The notes under the pieces: model-generated
Told to the model about the DNA's origin: nothing
The model's database searches: none
The model's input: only the letters and a program-made list of their open reading frames with translations
Source of the DNA: PALSA-1355 sp041499515
GTDB taxonomy: Bacteria > Planctomycetota > Planctomycetia > Pirellulales > PALSA-1355
DNA length: 23,614 nt
NCBI GenBank assembly: GCA_041499515.1
Contig: JBGQKM010000056.1
Coordinates: 1 to 23,614, forward strand
Direction of reading: 5' to 3'
Program-made: the position numbers and the translations under genes
In this document: in pieces, positions 1 to 7,761 of the stretch
How positions within the stretch are numbered: the stretch's first letter is position 1
Layout of the letters: every line of letters begins with the position of its first letter

Positions 1-177
1 ACGATGGCCGCGAAGAAACGTGAGCGGCGGGAGAGCTCGGCCGATTTGGATCCCGTAACTGAAGTCACGCGTTGGTACACGAAAGGGACGCGGAGCATAG
101 CGGGGCGGAAAGCGGCGTGCAAGACCGCTTCTCCTCGGGAAGGGCCACGATCCAGAGACCGAGATTGTCGCGCCCCA
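1..177. other. Left edge, no supported gene
   Basis: This stretch lies downstream of the ymdB stop. On the minus strand a frame stays open from an ATG at 98 (reading MLRVPFVYQRVTSV, with an internal GTG at 68) to the window edge, so it could be the start of the next minus-strand gene. I see no Shine-Dalgarno sequence before either start and do not recognise the peptide. On the plus strand a frame is open from position 1 to a TAG at 181-183, with a basic, low-complexity translation that could be a gene tail or chance. No hairpin terminator is evident after ymdB. Confidence 0.3.
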
Positions 178-1011
178 TCATAGCACGCTTCGTTTCGGGG
201 GCGCGACCAAACTGGCCAGGCGTTCCACGTCCGCCTGCATTACGCAAATTCGCCGGATTGCCGTCGCGCGACCGGTGTCCGCGTCGACGTCCACGACGCT
301 TGCCAGCAGGCGCACGTCCTCGGTAGCCACTTCGAAGTGCGTGGGGTTGAAAGTGATGGTGGATTCCAGCACGCGATCAACGCGCCGGCCCAGGATGCTC
401 TCGAAAGGACCGGTCATGCCAACGTCGCATTGAAACGCCGTGCCTTTCGGCAGGATGCGTTCATCGGCCGTGGGCACATGCGTGTGGGTTCCCAGCACGG
501 CGCTGACTCGGCCGTCCAAATAGCGGCCCATCAATTGTTTATCGCTCGTGGCTTCGGCATGGAAATCGACCAGCACGACTTTGATCTCTGCCGGCAATGC
601 CGCCAACACCCGGTCGGCCGCGCTCCAGGGACAATCGACCGGCCGCATGAAGACGCGGCCCAGCAGGCTGATCACCGCCACGTCCACGCCGTTGCGAGCC
701 CGCACGATCGCAAATTCCCGTCCGGGCGAGTTGGGCGGAAAGTTAGCCGGTTTGACGATGTTGGGCCGGTTCTGCAGGATGTCGACGATTTCGCGCCGCT
801 TGTAGATGTGATCGCCCAGCGTGATGCAATCGACGCCGGCGGCGATAAGCTCTTGATAGTTGGCCGGCGTCAAGCCCGAACCACCCGCCGCGTTTTCGGC
901 GTTGGCCACGACCAGGTCGACTCCTTCGCTGTGGACGAGCCCAGCGAGCGCCCGGGTCACGATGTGTCGACCCGGTTTGCCGACGATGTCTCCGATCAAC
1001 AGCAGGCGCAC
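178..1011 (-). CDS. ymdB: YmdB-family (TIGR00282) metallophosphoesterase
   Basis: Predicted binuclear-metal phosphodiesterase of the YmdB/DR1281 family; members hydrolyse 2',3'-cyclic nucleotides and YmdB of Bacillus affects RNase Y-dependent processes. Numbering from the GTG at 1011 (277 aa) gives D8 in GDIVGKPGR, E39/N40 in NAEN, D67/H68 in LGDH, H151 in VDFHAE and H176/H178 in GTHTHVP, which is the complete metal-ligand set in the usual spacing. The family normally has Asn at position 67 (GNH); here it is Asp. I prefer the GTG start because family homology begins at that residue and a purine-rich AAGAAAGAAG lies upstream. An in-frame ATG at 1050 would add 13 residues. The gene follows rny by 19-58 bp on the same strand and is probably cotranscribed with it. 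Function is cytoplasmic. Confidence 0.92.
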   Translation of the reverse strand: MRLLLIGDIVGKPGRHIVTRALAGLVHSEGVDLVVANAENAAGGSGLTPANYQELIAAGVDCITLGDHIYKRREIVDILQNRPNIVKPANFPPNSPGREFAIVRARNGVDVAVISLLGRVFMRPVDCPWSAADRVLAALPAEIKVVLVDFHAEATSDKQLMGRYLDGRVSAVLGTHTHVPTADERILPKGTAFQCDVGMTGPFESILGRRVDRVLESTITFNPTHFEVATEDVRLLASVVDVDADTGRATAIRRICVMQADVERLASLVAPPKRSVL

Positions 1012-1069
1012 ACGGCACGCTTCTTTCTTGTCTGCACGCCGCCGAGCCATCTCTCGGCCGGCACGATGG

Positions 1070-2620
1070 CTATTTGGCGATTTCCGTAATGCGCGTTTCG
1101 CGCAAGACCGTGACTTTGATCTCGCCCGGGTACGTCAACTGCTGCTCGAACGCCTTGGCGATATCGTGGCAGATTTTGGCGGCCGAGGCATCGGTGGTGT
1201 CTCGTGCGCTCACCAGCACGCGCAATTCGCGGCCGGCCTGGATGGCAAATGCCTGATCCACCCCCTCGAAGCTGGTGGCGATTTTTTCCAGCTCTTCCAT
1301 GCGTTTGATATAGCGTTCCAGCGTTTCGCGTCGTGCCCCGGGCCGCGACGCGCTGCAGGCGTCGGCCGCCGCCACGAGCACGGTGTAGGGATGGTCGACG
1401 CGAATATCGTCGTGATGTCCCAGCGCCGCGTGCACGACCTCGGGGCCCTCGCCGTAGCGTTTCAACAGTTCGGCGCCGATTTTGGGGTGCCCGCCCTCGG
1501 CTTCATGATCCGCCGCCTTGCCGATGTCGTGCAGCAGCCCGCAGCGGCGGGCCAGGCGGCCGTCGAGACCCATCTCCTCGGCCATCAACCCGGTCAGGAA
1601 GGCCACTTCGATCGAATGGCGCAGGACGTTCTGGCTGTAGCTGGTGCGGAACCGCAGGCGGCCCAGCAGGTGAATGATCTTGGGGTGCAAGCCTGGTATG
1701 TCGGCTTCCTGGGCCGCTTCCTCGCCCCGTTTTTGGATGTGCTGCTCCATTTCGGTTTGCGTCTCGGCCACCAACTCCTCGATACGCGTGGGGTGGATGC
1801 GCCCGTCGGCGATGAGTTTGTTCAGGGCCATGCGGGCGATCTCGCGGCGGACGGTATCGAAGCCGCTGACGATGACCACGCCGGGCGTGTCGTCGATGAT
1901 CACGTCGACGCCGGTTGCTTTTTCGAAGGCGCGGATGTTTCGGCCTTCGCGGCCGATGATGCGGCCCTTCATTTCATCGCTGGGGATGTCGACCGTGCTG
2001 GTCGTGGTTTCGGCCGTATGCGTGGCGGCATAGCGTTGGATGCAGGTCAGCAGGATATCGCGCGATTTGGCCTCGGTGATTTCGGCCATTTTTCGCTCGT
2101 GTTTCAAAATGATCGCGCCGGCCTCATGCTGCAATTCGTGCTCGAGCATTTCCATTAGCCGGCGGGTGGCTTCGTCGCGGTTGAGCCCGCTCAAGGCGTG
2201 CAGCGTTTGTCGCTGCAAGTCGAGCAGATTGGCCAGTTCTTCGTTGCGGCGGTTGGTGTCCTCGAGTTTCTCGGCCAGCTTTCGCTGCGTGGTCTCGACC
2301 ATCTTTTCCTGCCGGCGCAACTGGTCGATCTGCTGTTCGGTCGTGTCCTGGCGCTTGTCGAGCAGCCGTTCGCGTTCGTGCAGTTCTTGCCGCAACTTGG
2401 CCAGCTCGCGCTCGCCTTCGGCCTTCTGCACAAGCGCCATTTCTTTGATTTCCAGCTCCGCCTCTTTGTGGCGGTTGGCGCTTTCGCGATCCGCGCGCGA
2501 TACGATCTCGCGGGCCTCGGTTTCGGCGTCCCTGCGGCGCAGCCGATCGAGCAGCTTGACGCCCACGAACGTCAACAGCATGGCGAGTGCAACGATTCCG
2601 ACGACATAGATAGGATCCAC
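1070..2620 (-). CDS. rny: Ribonuclease Y
   Basis: Membrane-anchored endoribonuclease that starts mRNA decay. In the 516-aa product from the GTG at 2620, residues 4-23 form one transmembrane segment and about 30-190 are a charged coiled coil rich in Glu, Arg, Lys and Gln. A KH domain carries GRIIGREGRN at 219-228, and the HD domain carries H335, H364-D365 (LLHDIGK) and GHHDD near 401-405, so the catalytic metal motif is intact. Length matches the family (about 520 aa). An open extension to an ATG at 2722 exists, but its peptide is not RNase Y-like, and a GGGGAG motif sits just before the GTG, so I choose GTG. The gene heads a two-gene unit with ymdB. A long structured gap lies upstream. Confidence 0.96.
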   Translation of the reverse strand: MDPIYVVGIVALAMLLTFVGVKLLDRLRRRDAETEAREIVSRADRESANRHKEAELEIKEMALVQKAEGERELAKLRQELHERERLLDKRQDTTEQQIDQLRRQEKMVETTQRKLAEKLEDTNRRNEELANLLDLQRQTLHALSGLNRDEATRRLMEMLEHELQHEAGAIILKHERKMAEITEAKSRDILLTCIQRYAATHTAETTTSTVDIPSDEMKGRIIGREGRNIRAFEKATGVDVIIDDTPGVVIVSGFDTVRREIARMALNKLIADGRIHPTRIEELVAETQTEMEQHIQKRGEEAAQEADIPGLHPKIIHLLGRLRFRTSYSQNVLRHSIEVAFLTGLMAEEMGLDGRLARRCGLLHDIGKAADHEAEGGHPKIGAELLKRYGEGPEVVHAALGHHDDIRVDHPYTVLVAAADACSASRPGARRETLERYIKRMEELEKIATSFEGVDQAFAIQAGRELRVLVSARDTTDASAAKICHDIAKAFEQQLTYPGEIKVTVLRETRITEIAK

Positions 2621-2624
2621 GGCT

Positions 2625-2630
2625 CTCCCC
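2625..2630 (-). promoter_or_regulatory. rny ribosome binding site (decides start)
   Basis: Read on the minus strand, GGGGAG lies 4 nt before the GTG at 2620. It supports GTG initiation of RNase Y over the in-frame ATG about 100 bp upstream. The spacing is slightly short but usable. Confidence 0.6.
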
Positions 2631-2822
2631 CATTTCTTGCAATACGTCGCCACCCGTGACAAGCGGGCACGCGCAAAGCATCGCGCAAACCACCGCGTGT
2701 CTAAGAGAGAGAAGCCGCCCAAGAGAGTTTACGACTCGCGCGCAGTCCCCACCGGGGTCAGACGCGCCGAGGCCGCCGATTAGCGACAGAACGTGCAGCG
2801 GCGAGGGCGAGATAAGGTTCCG

Positions 2823-2921
2823 GCCCCCGGACAAGTCGCCGGGCCAACCGGAAAATGGAACCTAGGGGATGGTTCGCTTCTTCGAGAACTCCAGGCCCAC
2901 AGTCCACGTACCGGCGGGGGC
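2823..2921. ncRNA. Candidate rod-shaped structured RNA upstream of rny
   Basis: Three nested inverted repeats suggest a rod-like fold: 2823-2829 (GCCCCCG) pairs with 2915-2921, 2841-2845 (GGGCC) pairs with 2894-2898, and 2858-2862 (GAACC) pairs with 2871-2875 across an 8-nt apical loop. Internal bubbles separate the stems. A rod with a large central bubble resembles 6S RNA in outline, but it is shorter than usual and I cannot match conserved 6S sequence. It could instead be part of the rny leader. The strand is unresolved. I found no convincing promoter. Confidence 0.25.
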
Positions 2922-2979
2922 TCTCGATCAAAAAGTAATCCATACACATCCATTCATGCGGCACCACCGCGCGCAGGCC

Positions 2980-3017
2980 GGCAGACTTCGGGCACGGTTG
3001 GCTCTCAACCCTCTGCC
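2980..3017. repeat. Nested inverted repeat (hairpin)
   Basis: GGCAGA at 2980-2985 pairs with TCTGCC at 3012-3017. Inside, GGTTG at 2996-3000 pairs with CAACC at 3006-3010 across a GCTCT loop. A 10-nt bulge lies on one side. It lies in the non-coding gap between rny and tilS and adds to the structured character of that gap. There is no T-run, so it does not look like an intrinsic terminator. Confidence 0.4.
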
Positions 3018-3050
3018 TGAACGTCCGCATCGGCCGGTCAACGGCTGAAA

Positions 3051-3071
3051 TCCTCGGCAGCCAGCCGAGGA
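3051..3071. repeat. Perfect 8-bp inverted repeat
   Basis: TCCTCGGC (3051-3058) and GCCGAGGA (3064-3071) are perfectly complementary around an AGCCA loop. Read on the minus strand the hairpin is followed by ATTTCAG, only a weak T-tract. It could be a weak minus-strand terminator, a leader hairpin or a protein-binding palindrome. Confidence 0.45.
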
Positions 3072-3473
3072 TGAATCGCAAAATAGCTAGCAAAACCATG
3101 TTAGCCGCGAACTCCCGCAAATCGCTTGTCTTATCACCCGCTACAAAGTCATCAGTAATCGCTGTAAACCACTTTCGGTAGCAACTCCCTCCGGGTAACC
3201 CGAAGGCGTTGTTTTGTTGATTCTCACACGAAAAGCAGAAAATGCCGCGCTTGTTCCTTGCGCGCAAAGCCCTCAAACGGCTCACGCGAGCTCAGATGCG
3301 CGATAGTAAATTCCACTTTTCTTGCTATCTCATCTTATCACGAGCCGGCCAGACTGCAACAGAATTTGTCCGTTTTTTGACGTGCTAAGACACGGTATGC
3401 TCCAGACTTACGGTCCGCCACCCGTCGGACGACGAGAAGCTGGAGACTTTACTGCGAGTGGCCGGGTTATACC
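3072..3473. other. Non-coding stretch upstream of tilS
   Basis: This part of the divergent rny/tilS gap is visibly richer in A and T than the flanking genes, as expected for promoters. Open frames here give peptides with no recognisable family. TTGACG at 3377-3382 and TATGCT at 3396-3401 resemble -35 and -10 boxes for tilS, but their 13-nt spacing is too short for a standard promoter. Confidence 0.4.
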
Positions 3474-4574
3474 ATGGACTTTCTTGGCTCCCCTCAATCG
3501 CCAAAGTTCCCGCTGGCCGCCTCCATGCCCCCGATGCACTCGTTTGAACAGAAGCTGGCCTCCGCCTGGCCGGCCGAGAACTGGCGCGATGTCACGGTGT
3601 TGCTGGCGGTTTCCGGCGGCGCGGACAGCGTGGCACTGCTGCGGGCTTTCAAGGCCCTGAGAGCCGGGGGGACGGGCGGACTGTTCGTCGCCCACTTCAA
3701 CCACCACCTCCGCGGCCAGCAGTCCGATGCCGACCAACAATTCGTCGCCGGACTGTGCGAAACGCTTCAGCTTGAGTCAGTGATTGGTCATGCTCCACCA
3801 TTGCCGTCGCCAGCGAGGGACAGTGTTCCGGAAGCGACCTCGCGCGCGGCCCGCTATGAGTTTTTGCGGCAGGTCGCCGAGCGGCGGGGAGCCCGCTACC
3901 TGGCCACGGCGCATACGGCCGACGATCAGGCCGAAACGATTCTGCACCACATTTTGCGCGGCACGGGCCTGGCGGGCCTGGCCGGCATGCCGCGTGCGCG
4001 GGTTCTCACCGCGGCGGTCACGCTGGTGCGTCCCATGCTGGCGGTGACGCGCTGCGAGACGCTTGCGTACCTTGACTCTCTCGGTCAGACGTATTGCGAC
4101 GACCAGACCAATCGCGACTTGCAATTCACTCGCAATCGCATTCGGCACGAATTGCTGCCGTTGCTCAAACGCGACTATTCGACGTCGGTCGTCGAGTCGC
4201 TTTTGCGGTTGGGCGCGCTTGCCGCCGATGCGCAGCACGTAATCGACGGCCTGGCCGAATCATTGCTCCAGCGCAGTTCGATCTCGTCGGATGCGACTCG
4301 CGTGACACTCGATTGTCGCGCATTGGCCGGCCAGGACCGGCACCTGGTGCGCGAGCTGCTGCTGGCCGTTTGGCGACGACAAGCCTGGCCGCTGCAAGCG
4401 ATGGGCTATGCGCAATGGAATTTGTTGGCCGAGATGGCGTTGGCCCCGGCCGGCGATCCAACTTTGCGCAAGCAAGTGCTTCCGGGCGCGATCACGGCGC
4501 AACGGCAAGGCGAGCAGCTCGTGTTGGCCCGCTCGGAAACATCGCGCGGCGAACCGCCGGAGACTCAGGCCTGA
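3474..4574 (+). CDS. tilS: tRNA(Ile)-lysidine synthase TilS
   Basis: Uses ATP and lysine to convert C34 of the CAU-anticodon isoleucine tRNA to lysidine, so that it reads AUA; an essential cytoplasmic enzyme. The PP-loop SGGADS is at residues 47-52, followed by AHFNHHLRG (about 72-80), ATAHTADDQAET (about 144-155) and the family signature TRNRIRHELLP (about 221-231). At 366 aa it is shorter than Escherichia coli TilS (about 430 aa); the C-terminal part is reduced, so it may lack the full C-terminal domain. The start is uncertain: ATG codons at 3474, 3525 and 3534 are in frame and none has a clear Shine-Dalgarno sequence; the conserved part begins after the third. The 3' end overlaps the convergent MFS gene by 10 bp. 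Confidence 0.95.
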   Translation: MDFLGSPQSPKFPLAASMPPMHSFEQKLASAWPAENWRDVTVLLAVSGGADSVALLRAFKALRAGGTGGLFVAHFNHHLRGQQSDADQQFVAGLCETLQLESVIGHAPPLPSPARDSVPEATSRAARYEFLRQVAERRGARYLATAHTADDQAETILHHILRGTGLAGLAGMPRARVLTAAVTLVRPMLAVTRCETLAYLDSLGQTYCDDQTNRDLQFTRNRIRHELLPLLKRDYSTSVVESLLRLGALAADAQHVIDGLAESLLQRSSISSDATRVTLDCRALAGQDRHLVRELLLAVWRRQAWPLQAMGYAQWNLLAEMALAPAGDPTLRKQVLPGAITAQRQGEQLVLARSETSRGEPPETQA

Positions 4575-6061
4575 TCGGCTTGCGAGTCGCGGTAGATGGC
4601 CTCTTTGGCCGAGGGACGTTTTCCCGTCTCTTGCTCTTTGCCGCCGGGACCGATTTCCACCAGTTTATAGCCGCCCATCGCGCGAAAGTAGATCAGCAAA
4701 GCCAGGTAGCCCAGGGCCATCGTGGCCGGGACGCCGGCGGTGACTTTCAGGGCTTCCTGGCCGCCAAAATCGCTGGCTTGTTTGACAAGCAGGTATTCGC
4801 TTTCGTTTTTCTTGGCAAGATCTTCAACCTTCGAGCCATCGAAGCCGGCCACCGGCTTAAGGAAAAGGAACCGATTTTCCTTCTCGGCCTTAACTTCCGC
4901 GTAGACCGAGGGAGAGAGCTCTTGCAGTTTGGTCGAGGCGTAGACGTCCTGGGTATAACCGATTCCCGGACCGCCCAGCAGGCCTGCCGAGAGCATGCCG
5001 ACACCGCCCATGGCTCCCATCGCCAAAGCGCCCCCCTTGGGAAACCGCTCGCCCACGACGCCCAGCATGGTCGGCCAGAGAAAGGTCTTGCCCACGCCAT
5101 ACACGGTGGCCGCCGCCAACAGCCCCCATCCCGCCTCGCCAGCCAGCACGTTGCCCATCATCGTGAGCCCGATACATCCCAGCACCGCGCTGACAAACAA
5201 CAGGCCCAGCGGATTGATCCGCTCGACGATCGGGCCGGCAAAGAACCGCAAGACGAACATCAGCCCGGCCGTGTAGACCAGCAGCAGCACGCTGTCGATG
5301 CCGATGACCGACAATTTGCTTTTGGTGATGTTCGTGATCCAACTGTCGGTTCCCAATTCGACATAGCCGACCAAAGCATGCAAGACCAACAAGAGCAACA
5401 ACACGGGTGCGGCAAACTCGGCCAGCATTTCGCCAAACTTGACGCCAGCGGCCCGCGCCTCGGAAATCGGAAACTTTTCTTTGAGCACGATGGCCCCGTA
5501 CCAGATCGTCGGCACGAGGAAAAACATCATCGGAATCTCCCAACGGAGCGAGAAGATTTTCGCCTTGTCGCCGACAAAACCCACGGCCAGCAAGCCGCCC
5601 AAAATCAACCCGCCGGGCCAGCCCGCGTGCAGAATGTTCAGATAGTGCGTCTTTTGCTTGGGATACAACGTGGCGACCAGCGGGTTGATGGCGGCTTCGC
5701 ACATGCCGTTGGCCAGCGAAAACATGAACATGCCGACGTACAAACACCAGTAGGTCATGTCCTTGCCCGCGGCCACGAACACTGGCGTCGCAGAGAGCGT
5801 GACCACGGCCGACGAAACGTGCAGCAAGAAGGCGCCGATGAGCAACAGCTTGTAGCCCACGCGATCGGCAAAGAGGCTAAAGCCAATGATCGTAAAGGCC
5901 ATGCCGGTCAGTCCGCCGCCGGTGATGGTTCCCAGTTCGGTCTTGGTAAAGCCGAAATGGGTTTCCCACTCCGAGAGCACGTCGCCGCGCACGGCAAACC
6001 CGATCCCCGCCGCGATGAGGGTCAAGAAGCTGGCCCAGAAAACCTTGCCATTGGACTGCAT
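4565..6061 (-). CDS. MFS transporter
   Basis: Polytopic inner-membrane secondary transporter of the major facilitator superfamily, 498 aa with about 12 hydrophobic segments. The MFS motif A variant GFSLFADRVGYK lies at residues 60-71 after the second helix. The general look, including an N-terminal WETHFGFTKTELG-type loop, resembles sugar MFS permeases, but the substrate cannot be read from the sequence. A hydrophilic insert of about 70 residues (about 369-441, rich in Lys and Glu) precedes the last membrane helix (about 444-462), and a charged cytoplasmic tail follows. The start ATG at 6061 has GGAG about 9 nt upstream. It is monocistronic, faces convergent tilS and is divergent from the glycosyltransferase gene. 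Confidence 0.9.
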   Translation of the reverse strand: MQSNGKVFWASFLTLIAAGIGFAVRGDVLSEWETHFGFTKTELGTITGGGLTGMAFTIIGFSLFADRVGYKLLLIGAFLLHVSSAVVTLSATPVFVAAGKDMTYWCLYVGMFMFSLANGMCEAAINPLVATLYPKQKTHYLNILHAGWPGGLILGGLLAVGFVGDKAKIFSLRWEIPMMFFLVPTIWYGAIVLKEKFPISEARAAGVKFGEMLAEFAAPVLLLLLVLHALVGYVELGTDSWITNITKSKLSVIGIDSVLLLVYTAGLMFVLRFFAGPIVERINPLGLLFVSAVLGCIGLTMMGNVLAGEAGWGLLAAATVYGVGKTFLWPTMLGVVGERFPKGGALAMGAMGGVGMLSAGLLGGPGIGYTQDVYASTKLQELSPSVYAEVKAEKENRFLFLKPVAGFDGSKVEDLAKKNESEYLLVKQASDFGGQEALKVTAGVPATMALGYLALLIYFRAMGGYKLVEIGPGGKEQETGKRPSAKEAIYRDSQADQA

Positions 6062-6144
6062 TGCCTAAATCTCCACGAAAGGGGACGTGCCGCGCACTTT
6101 TCACTCACACAAGCGCCCGGGCTGCGCGCAAATGTAGAATTCCG

Positions 6145-6172
6145 AGTATACAAGGCTCGGTTGACAAGTAAA
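6145..6172 (-). promoter_or_regulatory. Candidate promoter for the MFS gene
   Basis: On the minus strand TTTACT (6172-6167) and TATACT (6150-6145) are separated by 16 nt, a fair housekeeping-type promoter about 85 bp before the MFS start. On the opposite strand a TTGACA at 6161-6166 overlaps it, but no good -10 box follows that one. Confidence 0.35.
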
Positions 6173-6364
6173 CCAACGCGAGTTGCACATTTCAGGCAAT
6201 TTTCGCGAGCTGGTCATTGTGGCGATCCTAAATCGCTTACACGCGCAACGAATTGCCCAAATTAGCAGGCTGTTAGCCGGCGGGAACCTGCCTTGACCCC
6301 CGCGGCGCGGTACGCGTACCATTGGCCGCCCCCCAGTCTCTCCAGGCCGTCGATTTTCCGGGCC

Positions 6365-7657
6365 ATGCCACGACTTACAGCGAATCAAACCAGTTGGATT
6401 TTGATCCTCACGGTTGCCGTGGCGGTACGCCTGGCGGCCGGCGCGTGGTGGCAATCGCGCATGCCTGCGGAGCAGCAATTCTTCTTCCCCGACAGCCATG
6501 CGTATTGGATCCTTGGCCACGCAATCGCACACGGCGAGCCGTATGAGTTTCTCTCGCCTGATGATCAGGTACTGCGCACGCCCGGCTATCCCCTGCTCTT
6601 GGCCGGCTGGTTTCGCGTCTTTGGCGACGACGCGCCGGTGCTTTCGGTCCGAGCGTTTAGCGCCGTGTTGGGCGCCGTCGCGGTGGGAGTCTTGGGCTGG
6701 TGGACGACGCAATTGTTCGATGCGCGGGCCGGTCGCTGGGCCGGCTGGATCGCGGGGCTCTATCCGGGCAGCGTGTCGATGGGAGTGTTCGTGCTAGCCG
6801 AAGCGCCCTTTTGTCCGTGGATGTTGCTGCAACTGGCGTTATGGGGGCTGGCCTGGCGTGCCCAGTCAAACGCGCGGGCCGGCGCGTTGGCCGTCGGCGG
6901 AGGAATCGCCGGCGCGATCGCCACTTTGATTCGCCCCAGTTGGCTGTTGTTCACCCCCTTTGCATTGGCCATCGCGATGGTCATCGACCGGCGCCGCGGC
7001 CGCAACCTCGCGCTGGGCCTGGGCATGTGCTCGAGCCTGGCCGTGTGCATGCTTCCCTGGTGGGTCCGCAACGCGCAGGTCACGGGCCACTTTGTCGCCA
7101 CGACGTTGCAAGTCGGCGCAAGTCTTTACGACGGATGGAATCCCGAGGCCGACGGCGGCAGCAACATGGCGTTCGTCGATCGGTTTGCCGAAGAAGAACG
7201 CGCGGTCGGCCGCGCCCCGGCGGACCAGGACATTTTCGAATACCGATTGAATCGACGCATGGAAAAGGCCGCCCTCGATTGGGCCTGGGCGAACCCTGGC
7301 CGCGTGGCGCAACTGGCCTGGATGAAATTCGTGCGGACCTGGAACGTGTGGCCCAACGAGCCCCAGGCGCGCAGTTGGCCGTTGCGACTGGCGGTGATGT
7401 GCACCTATGTTCCGCTCATATGCCTGGGAATCGTGGGAGCCTGGCGCTATACGCCCTGGGGCTGGCCCTATGTTTTGGCCTGGTTGCCGGCGGTTTATTT
7501 CACGCTGCTGCACGTCGTTTTCGTCGGCTCGATCCGCTATCGAGAACCGGCCATGCTGGCGGTCACGTCGCTGGCCGCCGGCGTGTTGGTCGGCGCGCGG
7601 CGAAGCGCTTCGGCGTCAAACGGCGGCACGACGGCGCATGTCTCAGGTTCCAGCTAA
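6365..7657 (+). CDS. GT39/ArnT-like membrane glycosyltransferase
   Basis: Predicted polyprenyl-phosphate-sugar-dependent glycosyltransferase of the GT-C fold (ArnT, PMT and DUF2029 relatives). The 430-aa product from the ATG at 6365 has a first membrane helix at about 10-28. It is followed by an extracytoplasmic loop with FPDSHAYW (D43 is the likely catalytic acidic residue) and RTPGYPLLLA at 71-80, the family's Gly-Tyr-Pro signature. About nine further hydrophobic segments follow. The acceptor, whether protein, lipid or glycan, is unknown. A TTG at 6293 is also in frame, but the preceding residues are not membrane-protein-like. The Shine-Dalgarno sequence is weak. It lies 5' of the AsmA-like gene on the same strand, about 50-100 bp away, consistent with an envelope-related unit. 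Confidence 0.8.
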   Translation: MPRLTANQTSWILILTVAVAVRLAAGAWWQSRMPAEQQFFFPDSHAYWILGHAIAHGEPYEFLSPDDQVLRTPGYPLLLAGWFRVFGDDAPVLSVRAFSAVLGAVAVGVLGWWTTQLFDARAGRWAGWIAGLYPGSVSMGVFVLAEAPFCPWMLLQLALWGLAWRAQSNARAGALAVGGGIAGAIATLIRPSWLLFTPFALAIAMVIDRRRGRNLALGLGMCSSLAVCMLPWWVRNAQVTGHFVATTLQVGASLYDGWNPEADGGSNMAFVDRFAEEERAVGRAPADQDIFEYRLNRRMEKAALDWAWANPGRVAQLAWMKFVRTWNVWPNEPQARSWPLRLAVMCTYVPLICLGIVGAWRYTPWGWPYVLAWLPAVYFTLLHVVFVGSIRYREPAMLAVTSLAAGVLVGARRSASASNGGTTAHVSGSS

Positions 7658-7697
7658 GACCTTGAATCAGCCATGGATTGGCTTCTCTAAATCGCTG

Positions 7698-7713
7698 AAG
7701 GAACAGCTCTATC
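7698..7713 (+). promoter_or_regulatory. Strong Shine-Dalgarno before an in-frame ATC codon
   Basis: AAGGA at 7698-7702 lies 8 nt before an ATC at 7711-7713 that is in frame with the AsmA-like gene. The frame stop TGA is at 7696-7698. Between ATC 7711 and ATG 7762 there is no ATG, GTG or TTG codon, yet the intervening 17 codons look coding and complete the N-terminal membrane helix. This makes AUC the candidate true start. Confidence 0.4.
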
Positions 7714-7761
7714 GTCAAGGGTCTCGTCAACGGCTGTTGGTTCTTCTTCAAATGGGGCTTT

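Noticed and set aside
2758..3285. A 175-codon minus-strand frame upstream of rny, including a hydrophobic stretch (MVLLAILRFILGWLP)
   Set aside because: Composition is irregular, the ribosome binding site is distant, no family is visible, and the frame overlaps the inverted repeats. I regard the stretch as non-coding, though a short membrane peptide from this frame is not excluded.
3377..3401. TTGACG and TATGCT as a tilS promoter
   Set aside because: The 13-nt spacing is too short for a standard promoter; I report it only as a note on the gap.
4094..6265. A 723-codon plus-strand frame running across tilS and the MFS gene
   Set aside because: It is rich in His, Gln and Arg, with no domain-like features, and it is a shadow of tilS in another frame and of the MFS gene on the opposite strand.
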